DNA of 64,000 bases from Streptomyces sp. AP-93. GTDB taxonomy: Bacteria > Actinomycetota > Actinomycetes > Streptomycetales > Streptomycetaceae. Positions 44,851 through 54,366 of this stretch are shown here, piece after piece (within the stretch, counting starts at the first letter, position 1; every line of letters starts with the position of its first letter). Where the stretch lies: positions 145,072 through 209,071 of the forward strand of contig NZ_JALGBX010000019.1 in the NCBI RefSeq assembly GCF_022808175.1, read 5' to 3'. Under the pieces are notes generated by a model, which searched no databases, was not told the origin of the DNA, and was given only the letters and a program-made list of their open reading frames with translations. The position numbers and the translations under genes are program-made.

Positions 44851-45760
44851 CAGCGCTTACGCAGGTCGGAGGCCGTCTTCTCAGAAATGGGAAGGCGGCC
44901 TTTCGTGCGTCTGGAGCCATGGTGATCGCAGTGTGGTCGCACGTCCAGTTTGTGGCCGGTCGGCCGTAGCGCTGAAGGCCGGCGGCGCGGGGGAGCGGAG
45001 TCGGCGGCCAGCCTCGTGGAGCCGGTGGATGTGGTCGCGTGGTGGTCGCAGCCATGCGGCACGACCCGTGTGGTGGCTGGCCTTCTCGGCCCCGGTGAGG
45101 GTGTGGTCGATGGTGCGGCTTCGCGGGCTGCTTGCTGGGTGAGGTGGCTGTAGATGTTGGCGGTCGTCGACAGGGTGGAGTGCCGCAGCGTCTTGGAGAC
45201 GACGGTCAGAGGCACGCTCGCGGTGATGGTGGCGGCCAGGTGTCGCAGGTCGTGGACCGTGATCCTGGGAACGCCGGCTTCGGCGGAGAGTCGGCGAAGC
45301 CGGTCGAGGAACCTGGTGTGGTCCGAGCGGGCGGCCGCCGGGTCGGCAGAAGACGAGTCCGGCGAATGGGTCGTCAGGGTCGCCGCGCGTGCAGGGCGTT
45401 GTTCGTGCACGGTGCCGGCGGGCGGTGGCAGACGCGGGGTGAGATGGCGATCCAGCCGCGGCTGGATCGGGTCTTCGGTGTGGTGATGACGAGGCGGTTG
45501 TTGTCGATGGCTGAGAGGGTGCAGCGGACGTAGAAGACGCCTTCCTTCGGGTGGACGTCGTCCCAGTGGAGGCCCAGAGCCTCCCCCTTGCGCAGGCTGG
45601 TGCCGATGAGGAACTCGAACAGGTCGGCCATCTCGGGGTCGGCCCGGTGGCGACGGTGGTCGCCTTAGGGCTGGGGGTGGCGGCGTTGCGTGGGAGGCGG
45701 TGTTGTCGGACCGCGTCGCCGAGGGGGATCCGATGGAAGGCCGCGTGCGTGCTCAACGAG
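44851..45760 (-). pseudogene. Decayed tyrosine integrase of island B
   Basis: Homologous to the island A integrase in three frames. From low to high coordinates on the minus strand are found the C-terminal tail, then the catalytic core (HDLRHLAATI and RHSTLSTTANIYSHL near 45130-45270), the block EFLIGTSLRKGEALGLHWDD near 45560-45620, and LGDAVRQHRLPRN near 45710. Compared with the intact copy, the N-terminal third and a segment between RLPRN and PEMADLFEF are missing, and the frame shifts at least twice. It cannot be active. Confidence 0.85.
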
Positions 45761-45884
45761 CCTGTGGGTGAGAAGCCCTCTGGGAATTCCCCAGCCCCAG
45801 TTGTCGCACCCTGGTTGGCGCCCCGGCGTGCCATACGGGCACGGGGCCGTGATATCTCTACAGTTTGTGGAATCCGTCATAGGA

Positions 45885-47405
45885 GTGGGTGCGGGTACGG
45901 GACCGTCCAGCGTGCTGGAGGGGCCTCAGTGGTCGGTACCGGGGATCGAAGTGTCGCGGCGTGGCCGCTTTCCGCTGGCCGTGGAGCGGTACGCGAGCGG
46001 CCTCGTGGGGCGGCTCGTTCCGGCGGTCACCACGGCGACACCCCACGCCAGGTACTACGCCCTGCACGCCCTGCTCGCCGATGAGTTCGCGCAACGCCAG
46101 GTCCCGGTCCGGGAGGCGCAAGAGCTGGTACGCCGTAGCGAAGTGGTTCTGGCAGCCGTCTCCCACTGGCACCGGCACGACATCCCCGGGTTCGGTCACG
46201 CACACGGGGAGCAGGCTCTCGCACCCCGGCTGCAGGGCGGGACCTTCTCCGTGGCCGGAGCCGCGCAGGCCGGTGTACATGCGCAGAGCGCGTGGGGATT
46301 CTGGGGTCCGTACTCCGGCCCGGAGCGTGAGCTCGGGATCATGGGGGCGAGTTCGCGGTTCCCGACGGTCGGCGCGAACTGTGATATGGCCGCGATCAGG
46401 GCAGGCCTCGAACCGGTCCTGGAACTCGCTCGCGAGGAGGAACTCACACGCGAGCAGCTGGAGGCGCACGCAGACCAGCTGTGTCTCTGCCGCGGCGGCC
46501 ACCAGCCGGACGGCCGGTGGCTGGCACGACTGATGTGTGCCACCGAAGCCGACGACGGGCCGGATGGGCCCGATACCACGCGCCGGGAGACGATCCAGTT
46601 GCTTTGTCGCGTGGTGCGGGACTGCGAGATCCGCTCCGTGGAGCGGGACCTGTCGGCGGTGTTCGCCTTCGGACCTTACCTCGAACAGCGTTCGCAACTG
46701 GCGGAGTTGGGCGTTACCTTCGCTTGGCGTGGCCTGGTGCTGCGCACCTACTCCGTCGGAGCGTGGCGTCGGCTGTGGTCCTGGCTGGTCGGCGAGGTGT
46801 GCGGGCTGATGTCGGAGGAGCAACTGCGTGACCGTGTGGCTGCGGCGACCGAGGGCATGGGGCACCTGACGGTGCGACAGTTCAGGGCAGAGCTTCCGCG
46901 GACGCTGGACCGGTCCGGTTTCCCGGACGCGGCGGAGCCGGCCTGGCGGGAGCGGGCGTCAACGGTTCCGCTGCGCGAGCTCGGCGTACTCGCCCTCGGT
47001 GCGCGCCGGGCCGAGGAACTCACCGGTCTGGTAGCCCGGGCCTTCCACGGGCCGGAGCGGGAAAGCCGTCGCGAACTCTATCCGCTGTGGTTCGCCCGGT
47101 ACTTGGACGACCGGGCCGGTCAGCGGCTGGACAAGTTCGCCGGGGACCTCGTGTCGCTGCTGCTCCGGCGGGCCAGGCGCGTCTCTTTGGCCAAGGCAAC
47201 GCCCCGAGGCGATGGGACGCTCTGGGTTCCCTCGAAGCTCCAGGAACGCGAGGGACTTCTGTACAAGATCGGCGACGAGGGAAACGGCGATGTGGCACTG
47301 CGGCTCCACCGGCTCGCAAGCGTGCTCGCCGGGTGTGGGGTCCTGACGACGGACGACACAGGCCGCTGGCACGTCATAGCCGAGGGGATGGCGTTCTGTG
47401 AGTGA
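45885..47405 (+). CDS. Unknown large protein, partner of the PLD-domain protein
   Basis: A soluble protein of about 506 residues with no motif I can name. Features are an N-terminal block RRGRFPLAVERYASGLVGRLVPAV, then PHARYYALHALLADEF, a Cys-containing LCLCRGG near the middle and a C-terminal region that looks like a winged helix (LRLHRLASVLAGCGVLTTDDTGRWHVI). The HARYYA part resembles in outline the start of DUF6361-type proteins, but I am not sure. The GTG at 45885 is preceded by AGGAG with little spacing; a GTG at 45867 is an alternative. It overlaps the PLD gene by 8 bp, so both act together. Confidence 0.62.
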   Translation: MGAGTGPSSVLEGPQWSVPGIEVSRRGRFPLAVERYASGLVGRLVPAVTTATPHARYYALHALLADEFAQRQVPVREAQELVRRSEVVLAAVSHWHRHDIPGFGHAHGEQALAPRLQGGTFSVAGAAQAGVHAQSAWGFWGPYSGPERELGIMGASSRFPTVGANCDMAAIRAGLEPVLELAREEELTREQLEAHADQLCLCRGGHQPDGRWLARLMCATEADDGPDGPDTTRRETIQLLCRVVRDCEIRSVERDLSAVFAFGPYLEQRSQLAELGVTFAWRGLVLRTYSVGAWRRLWSWLVGEVCGLMSEEQLRDRVAAATEGMGHLTVRQFRAELPRTLDRSGFPDAAEPAWRERASTVPLRELGVLALGARRAEELTGLVARAFHGPERESRRELYPLWFARYLDDRAGQRLDKFAGDLVSLLLRRARRVSLAKATPRGDGTLWVPSKLQEREGLLYKIGDEGNGDVALRLHRLASVLAGCGVLTTDDTGRWHVIAEGMAFCE

Positions 47406-50025
47406 CACGGGCGAGTACAGCCAGGGGACGACTCGATCCTTCACCTCCCCGCTCCAGCTCATCCTGGACGAACTCCGGCAGCAGGGGCAGCAGGCGGAGG
47501 AGGCGCTGTTTCTCAGCTATACCGCCGATCTGGGGTTCCTGGAACGCTTCGCGCTGGGCCCGGTCCAGGCGGCGGGCGCGCGGCTCACCGTGATCGGCGA
47601 TGCCCACATGGCGAACCCGGACCCGCGGGCTGTGCTCGGCGCGGGTATCAAGTACACGTCCGGGCTGGCCTCCTGCGACGGCGCCTTCCACCCCAAGCTG
47701 GTCGTCCTGGCAGGTCCGGAGCGCGCGACGGTGGCCATCGGCTCCGGGAACGCTACGCTCGCCGGCTGGCAGTCCAACTCCGAGCTGTGGACGGTGGTGC
47801 GCGCCGACGGGGCCCACACCCCCCTCCTGTTCCGGGACCTTTCCACTTGGCTGCGCCGGCTGCCCGATGTCGTGGACATCGCACACGGTTCGGGCGAAGC
47901 GCTCCTGTGCACAGCCGAGTTGCTCGACCATCACACGGCCAAGGGCGCACCCGCGGCCAAGGAGGCCAGGTTCGTCTCCAACGGGGACGCGCCGATCCTC
48001 GACCAGCTTCCGGTGGGCCCGGTGGACGAGCTTGTCGTCTCGGCGCCGTTTCACGACGGCGGGGCCCGCGCACTCGACCTGCTGGTGCGACGTCTTCGCC
48101 CCGCCCGCTTCGTGGTGTGCTACCAGCCGGGGCACACGGAACTGGACGGCTCCGGGGTGGAGCAACTCCTGCGCAGGACGGGCGGTCTGCTGCGCGCCGA
48201 CGACGAACGTGACCGGTATCGCCACGGCAAACTCATCGAATGGGTGGCCGACGGCCGGCGCTGGGCCCTCACCGGCAGCCCGAACCTTTCGTGCGCCGCG
48301 CTGGTGCATATGGCCGGCTCAGGTGGCAACTGCGAGATCGGGGTCATCGCACCGGTCATCGATTCGCTCGCTCCGGCCGGCGCTCCCGCCGATGCGAGCG
48401 CCTTGCACGACGTTCGGCCGCCGCAGCCCGACAGTGATCACCGTCGGACAACCGCGGTGCTTCTCGGGGCCGTCCGTACGCCGCAGGGGATCTCCGTACA
48501 GCTGAGCCGCAAGGCCGACGAGGCTGTGGCGCTCCAGCTTTCGCGCCGTGACAGTGATCCCGACGAACTGGGCGCGTGGCAGCCCCTGGGGGAAGTGCCC
48601 GCTGGGGAGTCGGAGACGGTGTTCTCCGGAGGCGGGGCCGACGCGGAGGGTGGGAGCCGCATCAGGACGATGGGGCCCGATGGTCCCGGTGGGATCGTCT
48701 TCGTCACGGACCCGGTACGGACGCGTCGGAAGCCCGGCGGGGCGACCAGACCGACACCCGCGACCGCGCCGGACGATCTCTTCCAGGACCCCGCGCTGGC
48801 CGAGCAGTTCGCCCGGTCGCTCGCCGAACTACGACTGGATGCACTGGCGGCTGTCGGCGCGGCATCCGGGAGCGGAAGCGGGGGGAGCGCCGTTCACGAG
48901 TCCGTCGGCGATCACACCGGATGGCAGGCATACCTGGATGGCGCCCGCCGGGGCCTCGGCCAGCCGTTGGTCCACTTCGCGCTAGGTCTGCCGGCCACGG
49001 CGACCGGAACGCCCGCTCCGGAACCGGAGCCGGTATCGCTGCCCGCCTGGTACGAAGACCTCTCGGACGCAGACGAGGTTGGGCTGGACGACGGCGGCAA
49101 CGGCGATGACGAGGCGCCCACACCGGGTGCGGTCGTGCCCGACCTGTGGGAACGGCGCGACCGAGACCGGCGGCGCTATCAGCTCTGGGCGGCTCGGCTG
49201 GCCGAGGGTGCGGCTGGACTGGACGACCCGGTGAGGCGCCTCGCCTCGCTCCATCTGGTGATCTGCACCGTCGCCCGCGGGGCTTGGCCGATGCGTGACC
49301 GGTCGTGGTTCTCCGTCCTGGCCCGCGCTATTACCGCCACCGTGGCACGGGACTTCCCGGACCCGGCACTCGCTTCGGCCGGGAGCCTCACGGCCGTAGC
49401 GCTGGCGGTACTGCGGGCCGAGGTCGTCGGAGGGGAGAACGACGAGGAGAGACTCGAATACGAGCGAACCTGCAGCGCGGCGAGCCATCTGCTCGTCGAA
49501 GCGCAAGCCGCGCACATAGAGGAGTACGCCAGGCCCCTCGCCCGGGCCTTCGCCGGAGCTGTCCACCCGGAATCCGTGTTGGACCTCTGCGACCGTGTGG
49601 TTCAGGGAGACGTGGTGGCCGACGCGGTCGACCGCCTGACCGAGCGGGGGCGACAGGCACGCCGCCGGGCGGCGAACCTGCTGGAGGTGACCGGAGGTTT
49701 CGGCACCCCGTCCCTTGCCGCGCTCGAAGCGGTCAGCCTGGTTGACGGGGGCGACCTCGTGGGGGCTTGGGCGGTCGGCCCGCAGGGCAAGTGGTCGTTC
49801 GTCATCTGGAGCGCACCGGACCTGGTCGAGATCTCTGGCGGCAGCCACGGCGCCCCGATGCTGTGGCGTCACTACCGCCTGACCGGGATCACGACCCCTG
49901 GGTCGCTCTGGGCAGGGGGAGGCCTGTCGGGGCGACAGCGTGTCAACCACGGTCCGCAGAACCAGCCCTTCCCCCTCGCGGAGGAACTGCTGGCCCACCT
50001 CGGTCTGGAGGGGCCGGAGCCGTAG
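47398..50025 (+). CDS. PLD-fold nuclease/phosphodiesterase-like protein
   Basis: An 875-residue protein with two HxK-type half sites of the phospholipase D fold: FHPKLVVLAG with IGSGNATLAG (H98, K100), and YRHGKLIEW with LTGSPNLS (H276, K278). The Asp of the full HKD motif is not in its usual place, as in many nuclease-type PLD proteins. The region 400-600 is Gly/Asp-rich and variable. The C-terminal 270 residues are helical and carry no known motif. PLD nucleases paired with large unknown proteins are common in phage-defence islands; the role here is inferred from that and from its island location. Confidence 0.68.
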   Translation: MSDTGEYSQGTTRSFTSPLQLILDELRQQGQQAEEALFLSYTADLGFLERFALGPVQAAGARLTVIGDAHMANPDPRAVLGAGIKYTSGLASCDGAFHPKLVVLAGPERATVAIGSGNATLAGWQSNSELWTVVRADGAHTPLLFRDLSTWLRRLPDVVDIAHGSGEALLCTAELLDHHTAKGAPAAKEARFVSNGDAPILDQLPVGPVDELVVSAPFHDGGARALDLLVRRLRPARFVVCYQPGHTELDGSGVEQLLRRTGGLLRADDERDRYRHGKLIEWVADGRRWALTGSPNLSCAALVHMAGSGGNCEIGVIAPVIDSLAPAGAPADASALHDVRPPQPDSDHRRTTAVLLGAVRTPQGISVQLSRKADEAVALQLSRRDSDPDELGAWQPLGEVPAGESETVFSGGGADAEGGSRIRTMGPDGPGGIVFVTDPVRTRRKPGGATRPTPATAPDDLFQDPALAEQFARSLAELRLDALAAVGAASGSGSGGSAVHESVGDHTGWQAYLDGARRGLGQPLVHFALGLPATATGTPAPEPEPVSLPAWYEDLSDADEVGLDDGGNGDDEAPTPGAVVPDLWERRDRDRRRYQLWAARLAEGAAGLDDPVRRLASLHLVICTVARGAWPMRDRSWFSVLARAITATVARDFPDPALASAGSLTAVALAVLRAEVVGGENDEERLEYERTCSAASHLLVEAQAAHIEEYARPLARAFAGAVHPESVLDLCDRVVQGDVVADAVDRLTERGRQARRRAANLLEVTGGFGTPSLAALEAVSLVDGGDLVGAWAVGPQGKWSFVIWSAPDLVEISGGSHGAPMLWRHYRLTGITTPGSLWAGGGLSGRQRVNHGPQNQPFPLAEELLAHLGLEGPEP

Positions 50026-50239
50026 CATCGCTGCAGGCGAAGGGGTCGCAGGCTGGTCCACGGTGGGGAGTGACCCGGGCGGGGCAAGGCCGGGCCGATC
50101 CGGTGGGCGCCCGACCACGAGTGCGGGCGCTGTGTGCGTCTGATTTGCTACGTGGTCTGCCGGCTGGATCAGCGGAGGTCTCGTTCGGTTGCTAGCGTCA
50201 TGGCCCTTTGGACTGTCGTCAGGGGTGGCGGTGGTGCCA

Positions 50240-51952
50240 CTACTGGTAGGCGTCCTTGATGGCGGTGCTGACGGTGGTGTTTGCCTGGTCTGCCCGGTAG
50301 GCGGCAGTCCAGAGGGGACGGGCTTGGTCTAGATCTCCGTACACGCTTCCACCGCCGTCGCAGAGGTAGTTGAGGCGCTCGCCGGCGAGTGAGTCGGTGG
50401 CGCCGCTGGCGAACGTGCACGTCTTGCCGTTGGCGAGCTCGATGATCAAGGGCGTCGGGATGGGCCCGCCGGGGATGTGGAAGTTGTTGCCAGGGAGAGT
50501 TTCGGTGAGCGTCAGGCGCCGCATGCGGCTCGGGTCGGCTCCCATACAGAGAAGCACGGGGTGTTCCGGGCCGACGTCCGGAGCGAAGCAGGGGTCGAGG
50601 ATGCTGCTGTCGGCGGTGCAGCGCCAGGCGTCCGTGCGTTGCGTCTTGGTCGAGCTGCTCCAGCACGATCCGACGGCATCTCCCGTGACCACGATTCCCT
50701 TGGCGGGGGCGTTGCCGCCGACGGCCCACGGAGCGATGGTGTGGACTTGGGTCTGGGTCAGCTGCTGGACGGCGACGGTCGGCGTCGTGCTCGGCTTGGC
50801 CGGAGACATGGTGGGTGCCGTGGCGGTGTTCGATGGCTGCGGGGCAGGCGGCCGTGCGTCGTCCCGAGTCTGAGGCGGTGATGCAGTGGAGCCGGCTACC
50901 GGCTGTCTCGGAGAGTCGTCTGGGGGGAGGAGGCTGAGGAGCGCAGCACCGAGAGCGCCGACGGCCGCCGCGCCCGCGACAAGCGCCCCGCGCCGCAACA
51001 AGGCTCCGCGCCTTGCCTCCGGATGCTGGGCAGCCGTGCTCCAGGCGGGGTCTTCGAAGGTGGGTATGCGCCACTGGGTGGCGATCAGGTCATGGACCGC
51101 TATCGACTGCCTCGGGGTGACGGGGAGCAGCTGAGTCGCCGCGCTGCCGAGCAGGTCGGACGTGACCTCCTCGAGGTCGCTGGCGGCTGGGCGCTGGGCG
51201 GGTTCCTTGGCCAGACAGGACGCGATCACTCCCAGGAGCTCGTGCGGTACGCCTTCGAGATCGGGTTCCTCGCGCAGCACCCGGTACGCGACCACGTCGG
51301 GGGCTCCCTTTCCGAACACGGGGCGGCTGGTGGCGGCGTAGGCGACGAGCGCACCCCAGGCGAACACGTCTCCCAGGCTGTCCACAATGCCACCCCGGTA
51401 CTGCTCGGGGCTGATCCAGCCCGGAGTGCCTGTCATGACACCCGTTCGGGTGACCGCGGTTCCATCCGTCACATGGGCAATGCCGAAGTCGAGTACGCGC
51501 GGTCCGTGTGGGGAAAGGATCACGTTGGCCGGCTTGAGGTCACGGTGCACGACCTTGGCGGCGTGCACAGCGGCCAGCGCGGCCGCTGTGCCGGACGCGA
51601 ACAGATGGAGCTGGACGCCAGACAGCGGACCGTGCACGGTCAGGTGCTCGTTCAGGGTGGGACCCGGTACGTAGCCCGTGACGAGCCAAGGGACGTCGGC
51701 TGTCGGGTCGGCGTCGACGAAGGGCACCAGGCAGGGTCCGGAGACACGCCGGACTACGCCTACCTCGCGGTGGAACCGGGCGCGGAACTGCGGATCAGTG
51801 GCGAACTGAGGGTGCACCACCTTGAGTGCAACCCTGCGGGCCTGAGCATCGAGTGCCGCGTACACCGTGCCCATGCCACCGGAGCCAAGACGGCCGATGA
51901 GCCTGTACGAGGCGATCTGCAGCGGGTCGCCAGGTAGCAGCGGGCTGATCAC
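50240..51952 (-). CDS. Ser/Thr protein kinase, membrane anchored, with extracellular domain
   Basis: A 570-residue Hanks-type kinase. The kinase domain has GRLGSGGMGTVY, VALKVV, HRDLKPANV, the DFG loop LDFGIAH and GTPGWISPE. A TM segment lies near residues 320-340 (GALVAGAAAVGALGAALLSLL), followed by a Pro/Thr-rich linker and a Cys-containing extracellular domain (SCWSSST, RCTADSS, PCFAP and LLCMGA) with no PASTA repeats. The GTG at 51952 was preferred to a TTG at 51961. The extracellular part probably senses something unknown. No partner gene is adjacent. Confidence 0.88.
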   Translation of the reverse strand: MISPLLPGDPLQIASYRLIGRLGSGGMGTVYAALDAQARRVALKVVHPQFATDPQFRARFHREVGVVRRVSGPCLVPFVDADPTADVPWLVTGYVPGPTLNEHLTVHGPLSGVQLHLFASGTAAALAAVHAAKVVHRDLKPANVILSPHGPRVLDFGIAHVTDGTAVTRTGVMTGTPGWISPEQYRGGIVDSLGDVFAWGALVAYAATSRPVFGKGAPDVVAYRVLREEPDLEGVPHELLGVIASCLAKEPAQRPAASDLEEVTSDLLGSAATQLLPVTPRQSIAVHDLIATQWRIPTFEDPAWSTAAQHPEARRGALLRRGALVAGAAAVGALGAALLSLLPPDDSPRQPVAGSTASPPQTRDDARPPAPQPSNTATAPTMSPAKPSTTPTVAVQQLTQTQVHTIAPWAVGGNAPAKGIVVTGDAVGSCWSSSTKTQRTDAWRCTADSSILDPCFAPDVGPEHPVLLCMGADPSRMRRLTLTETLPGNNFHIPGGPIPTPLIIELANGKTCTFASGATDSLAGERLNYLCDGGGSVYGDLDQARPLWTAAYRADQANTTVSTAIKDAYQ

Positions 51953-51961
51953 AGAGCTCAA

Positions 51962-52482
51962 AGCGGATCCTCAACGGTCGAACATGGCGGCAGGTCGTGG
52001 CCAAACGTATCGCGCCGGTCAATCCGGCTCTGAGGCCTGCTGCCGGTTCCGCTGGTCGGCGACGCCTGGACACCAGGGCCCGGCCTTCACCGCCGACGGC
52101 CTGGACCTGACGCGCACCTCACCGCCCGTGCCGGAGATCCTCGACGCTATCCGCCGGTCCCGGAACGGCCTGTCCTGCTACGTCGCGATTAAGACGAACG
52201 ACCAGACCGCCCACGACTCCCTCGGCCGGTCCTTCGCCGGGTGGCTCCACCTCCAGAGCATCACGCCCGCCCCCGCTCTGCCCCACGGCGCCAACATGGA
52301 CTTCCACCTTTACCACCTCGGTCCCGGCGCCGACGGATAACACCCGACCCGCGGCGATCCTCCCGGTGCCCGTCACAGGGCACCACACGGAGGCGGTCGC
52401 ACCCCGCCCCGTCCCCCGGACCACCCGGGGGACGGTGTGAGAACACCCTGTCCAACCCCACTCGATCAAGGGAAAACGCTCA
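51962..52482. other. Intergenic region with a decayed reading frame
   Basis: This stretch between the kinase and the EF-hand gene contains a plus-strand frame ending at 52340 (GLDLTRTSPPVPEILDAI, then CYVAIKTNDQTAHDSLG) that looks protein-like but has no proper start and no recognised relative. It is probably the 3' remnant of a lost gene. A GC-rich inverted repeat lies near 52405-52440. The EF-hand gene promoter must also lie here. Confidence 0.4.
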
Positions 52483-53024
52483 GTGAACAGCAACGTGATC
52501 ATCCGCCGCTACGACCGCACCTTCGACCTCCTCGACAACGACGCGAACGGCGTCCTGGAGGAGAAGGACTTCACCGGCCTCGTCGAGAAGATCGCCCGCG
52601 CCACCGGCGTCCAGCAGGGCTCGGCCAAGGCGGAGGCCCTGACGAAGGAGTGGGGCAACTGCTGGCACACCCTGCGCGAGTTCGCCGACGCCAATGGTGA
52701 CGGCCAGATCAGCCGCGGGGAGTTCCAGCAGGCCATGGCGGCTGCCTACGGCGACCACGCCAAGCTCAAGGAGCGCCTCGTTCCCGGTCTGGAAGCGTCT
52801 TTCGCCGCCATCGATGCCGATGACGACGGCGTCGCCACGGTGGCGCAGTGCGAGGTGTACCTCACCCCCTGGGGGCTGAGCCGGCGCAGGCGCGAGCAGC
52901 CCGAGGGCTCCTCGACTCGGACGGCGACGGCGGCTTCAGCTGCCAGGAGTTCGTGAACGGCTGGACGGACTTCCTCCTCCGGGACGACGCCGAATGCGGT
53001 GGCCTGCTCGGCCCACTGAACTGA
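52483..53024 (+). pseudogene. EF-hand calcium-binding protein, frameshifted
   Basis: The frame from the ATG at 52483 gives three EF-hand loops: DNDANGVLEEKDF, DANGDGQISRGEF and DADDDGVATVAQCE. It then runs out of frame at GLSRRRRE and stops at 52956. In the next frame the sequence continues as PAQARAARGLLDSDGDGG (fourth EF-hand) and FSCQEFVNGWTDFLLRDD to a TGA at 53024. One missing C in the run at 52879-52883 (GAGCC instead of GAGCCC) explains the shift. The protein resembles calerythrin-type Ca2+ buffers of actinobacteria. It may be a pseudogene or a sequencing error. Confidence 0.75.
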
Positions 53025-53454
53025 GACCGTCAGGGCGCCACAAGCCTGCGAATGAGGGTTGGCCGCGCTCCTGGGCGCGGTCAGCCTGGCGTGCACCGCG
53101 GCGAACAGCGAGCCAGGTACGACGCCCGCCGCAACAGCCAGGCCGCGTGAACGACGCGTTCCGACGGTGGCTGGTCTCCGAGGGCGGACTCCAGTCATCC
53201 CCTCCGACCGCTGGAAGGTAGGCCTTGGCGTACTGCGAGGTGACCATGACCAGCGCAGGCTTTGGAGTAGTTGTAGTCCAGCAGTGCCACGTGGAACTCG
53301 ATGTGCCTCGGGTGTGAGTGGCCAGTTGCGATTCCCCGTCGGCGGCCAGTTGCTGGGGAGCTGACCGGCCGCGATCCCAGACCGCTGCCGACATTGACGA
53401 CGACTGCGGCGCAGCCTCGGCGGGCCGGGCCGGTCTTGGTGACGACGTGCAGCG
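53025..53454. other. Non-coding stretch after the EF-hand gene
   Basis: A 430-bp region with no convincing gene on either strand. Several short open frames are present but share no visible domain. It may contain remnants of lost island genes. No repeats or structured elements were recognised. Confidence 0.4.
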
Positions 53455-53856
53455 TCAGCTGACGATGAGTGTCCCCTTCATCTGCGGGTGGATGGAGCAG
53501 AAGAAGGGGTAACTGCCGGGCTTGGACGGTGCGGTGAAGGTGCCGGACGCGCCGCCTTCGATCGTGCCGGTGTCGAAGGCATAGCCCTCGGTGGCGGTCA
53601 AGGTGTGCGGAGCCGAGTCCTCGTTGATCACGGTGACCGTTGCGCCAGCACGTACCTTGACGTCCGCAGGGATGAATTTGAAGCCCTGGATGCGAACCTC
53701 TGTACCCTCGATCGTCACGGTCGACGTGCTGGCGGGTGGGGACAGGGGCGCGGCGCTGGTGCTTGTGGCGCCGACGATGGCGAGCAGGGCGCAGGCGGCG
53801 CCGACCGCTGCTCCCCGAGTACGGTTACGAGTGCGACGGGAACGGGTGAGCGACAT
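53455..53856 (-). CDS. Secreted cupredoxin-like protein
   Basis: A 133-residue exported type 1 copper protein. The signal peptide has a basic start and a hydrophobic core ending near SAAP at about residue 36. The copper ligands are seen as APHTLTA (His) and CSIHPQM (Cys, His and Met), and the beta-sandwich core is in FIPADVKVRAGATVTVINEDSAPH (shortened). The ATG at 53856 (MSLTRS) was chosen; an earlier Met five residues upstream is possible. It probably transfers electrons outside the membrane. A multicopper-oxidase remnant at 58893 could have been a partner. Confidence 0.85.
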   Translation of the reverse strand: MSLTRSRRTRNRTRGAAVGAACALLAIVGATSTSAAPLSPPASTSTVTIEGTEVRIQGFKFIPADVKVRAGATVTVINEDSAPHTLTATEGYAFDTGTIEGGASGTFTAPSKPGSYPFFCSIHPQMKGTLIVS

Positions 53857-54366
53857 GGCAACCCCTCTCACGGATCTGTCATGGTCTTGACCGGCCCTGA
53901 CGGTCTCTCCTTCGTGACCTCGCCCGGCCGGTTCACGTCCGCATGCCGTGGGCGAGGCGGCTCAGGCCGACGCACCACTGTTCGGTGGCTTCCAGAGCCG
54001 GGCCCCGTCCGGCAGCCGCGCCAGGGGAGGGAAGCGGCTTTCGGCGGCCGTGATCAGCCGCGCGATGTCGTCAGCATGGTGACGAGAATCCGCCGATGAG
54101 TGCTGCCAGCAGAGCTGCCATGGTGATCACCGCAGTCGGTGCTGGGCCGGGAGCGGAAGGCTCCGTTCGGATCTGAGTCTCTTCCGCCATTGTCCCAGGC
54201 CGCCACTGCCGGGGCACTTCGTGGCTATGGGGTGGGCGGACCGTCGAGTGTGGCCAGTACGGGGCCCGCCTGCCAGGCCGATCCCGAGGGAGAGCGCGGC
54301 GGCCGTGTATGCGGATGCCCTCAGGGCTGCCCAGAACTCGTTGGCCGGGACTGCGGATACGACGGC
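53857..54366. other. Region between cupredoxin and M50 protease
   Basis: A 510-bp stretch without a clear gene. On the minus strand a 39-residue frame (54071-54190; MAEETQIRTEPSAPGP, then a hydrophobic run ITMAALLAALIGG) could be a small membrane protein, but it has no good ribosome-binding site. Further down, the minus strand reads AESRFPPLARLPDGARLW in an interrupted frame, perhaps a remnant. The promoter of the cupredoxin gene should lie near 53880. Confidence 0.35.
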
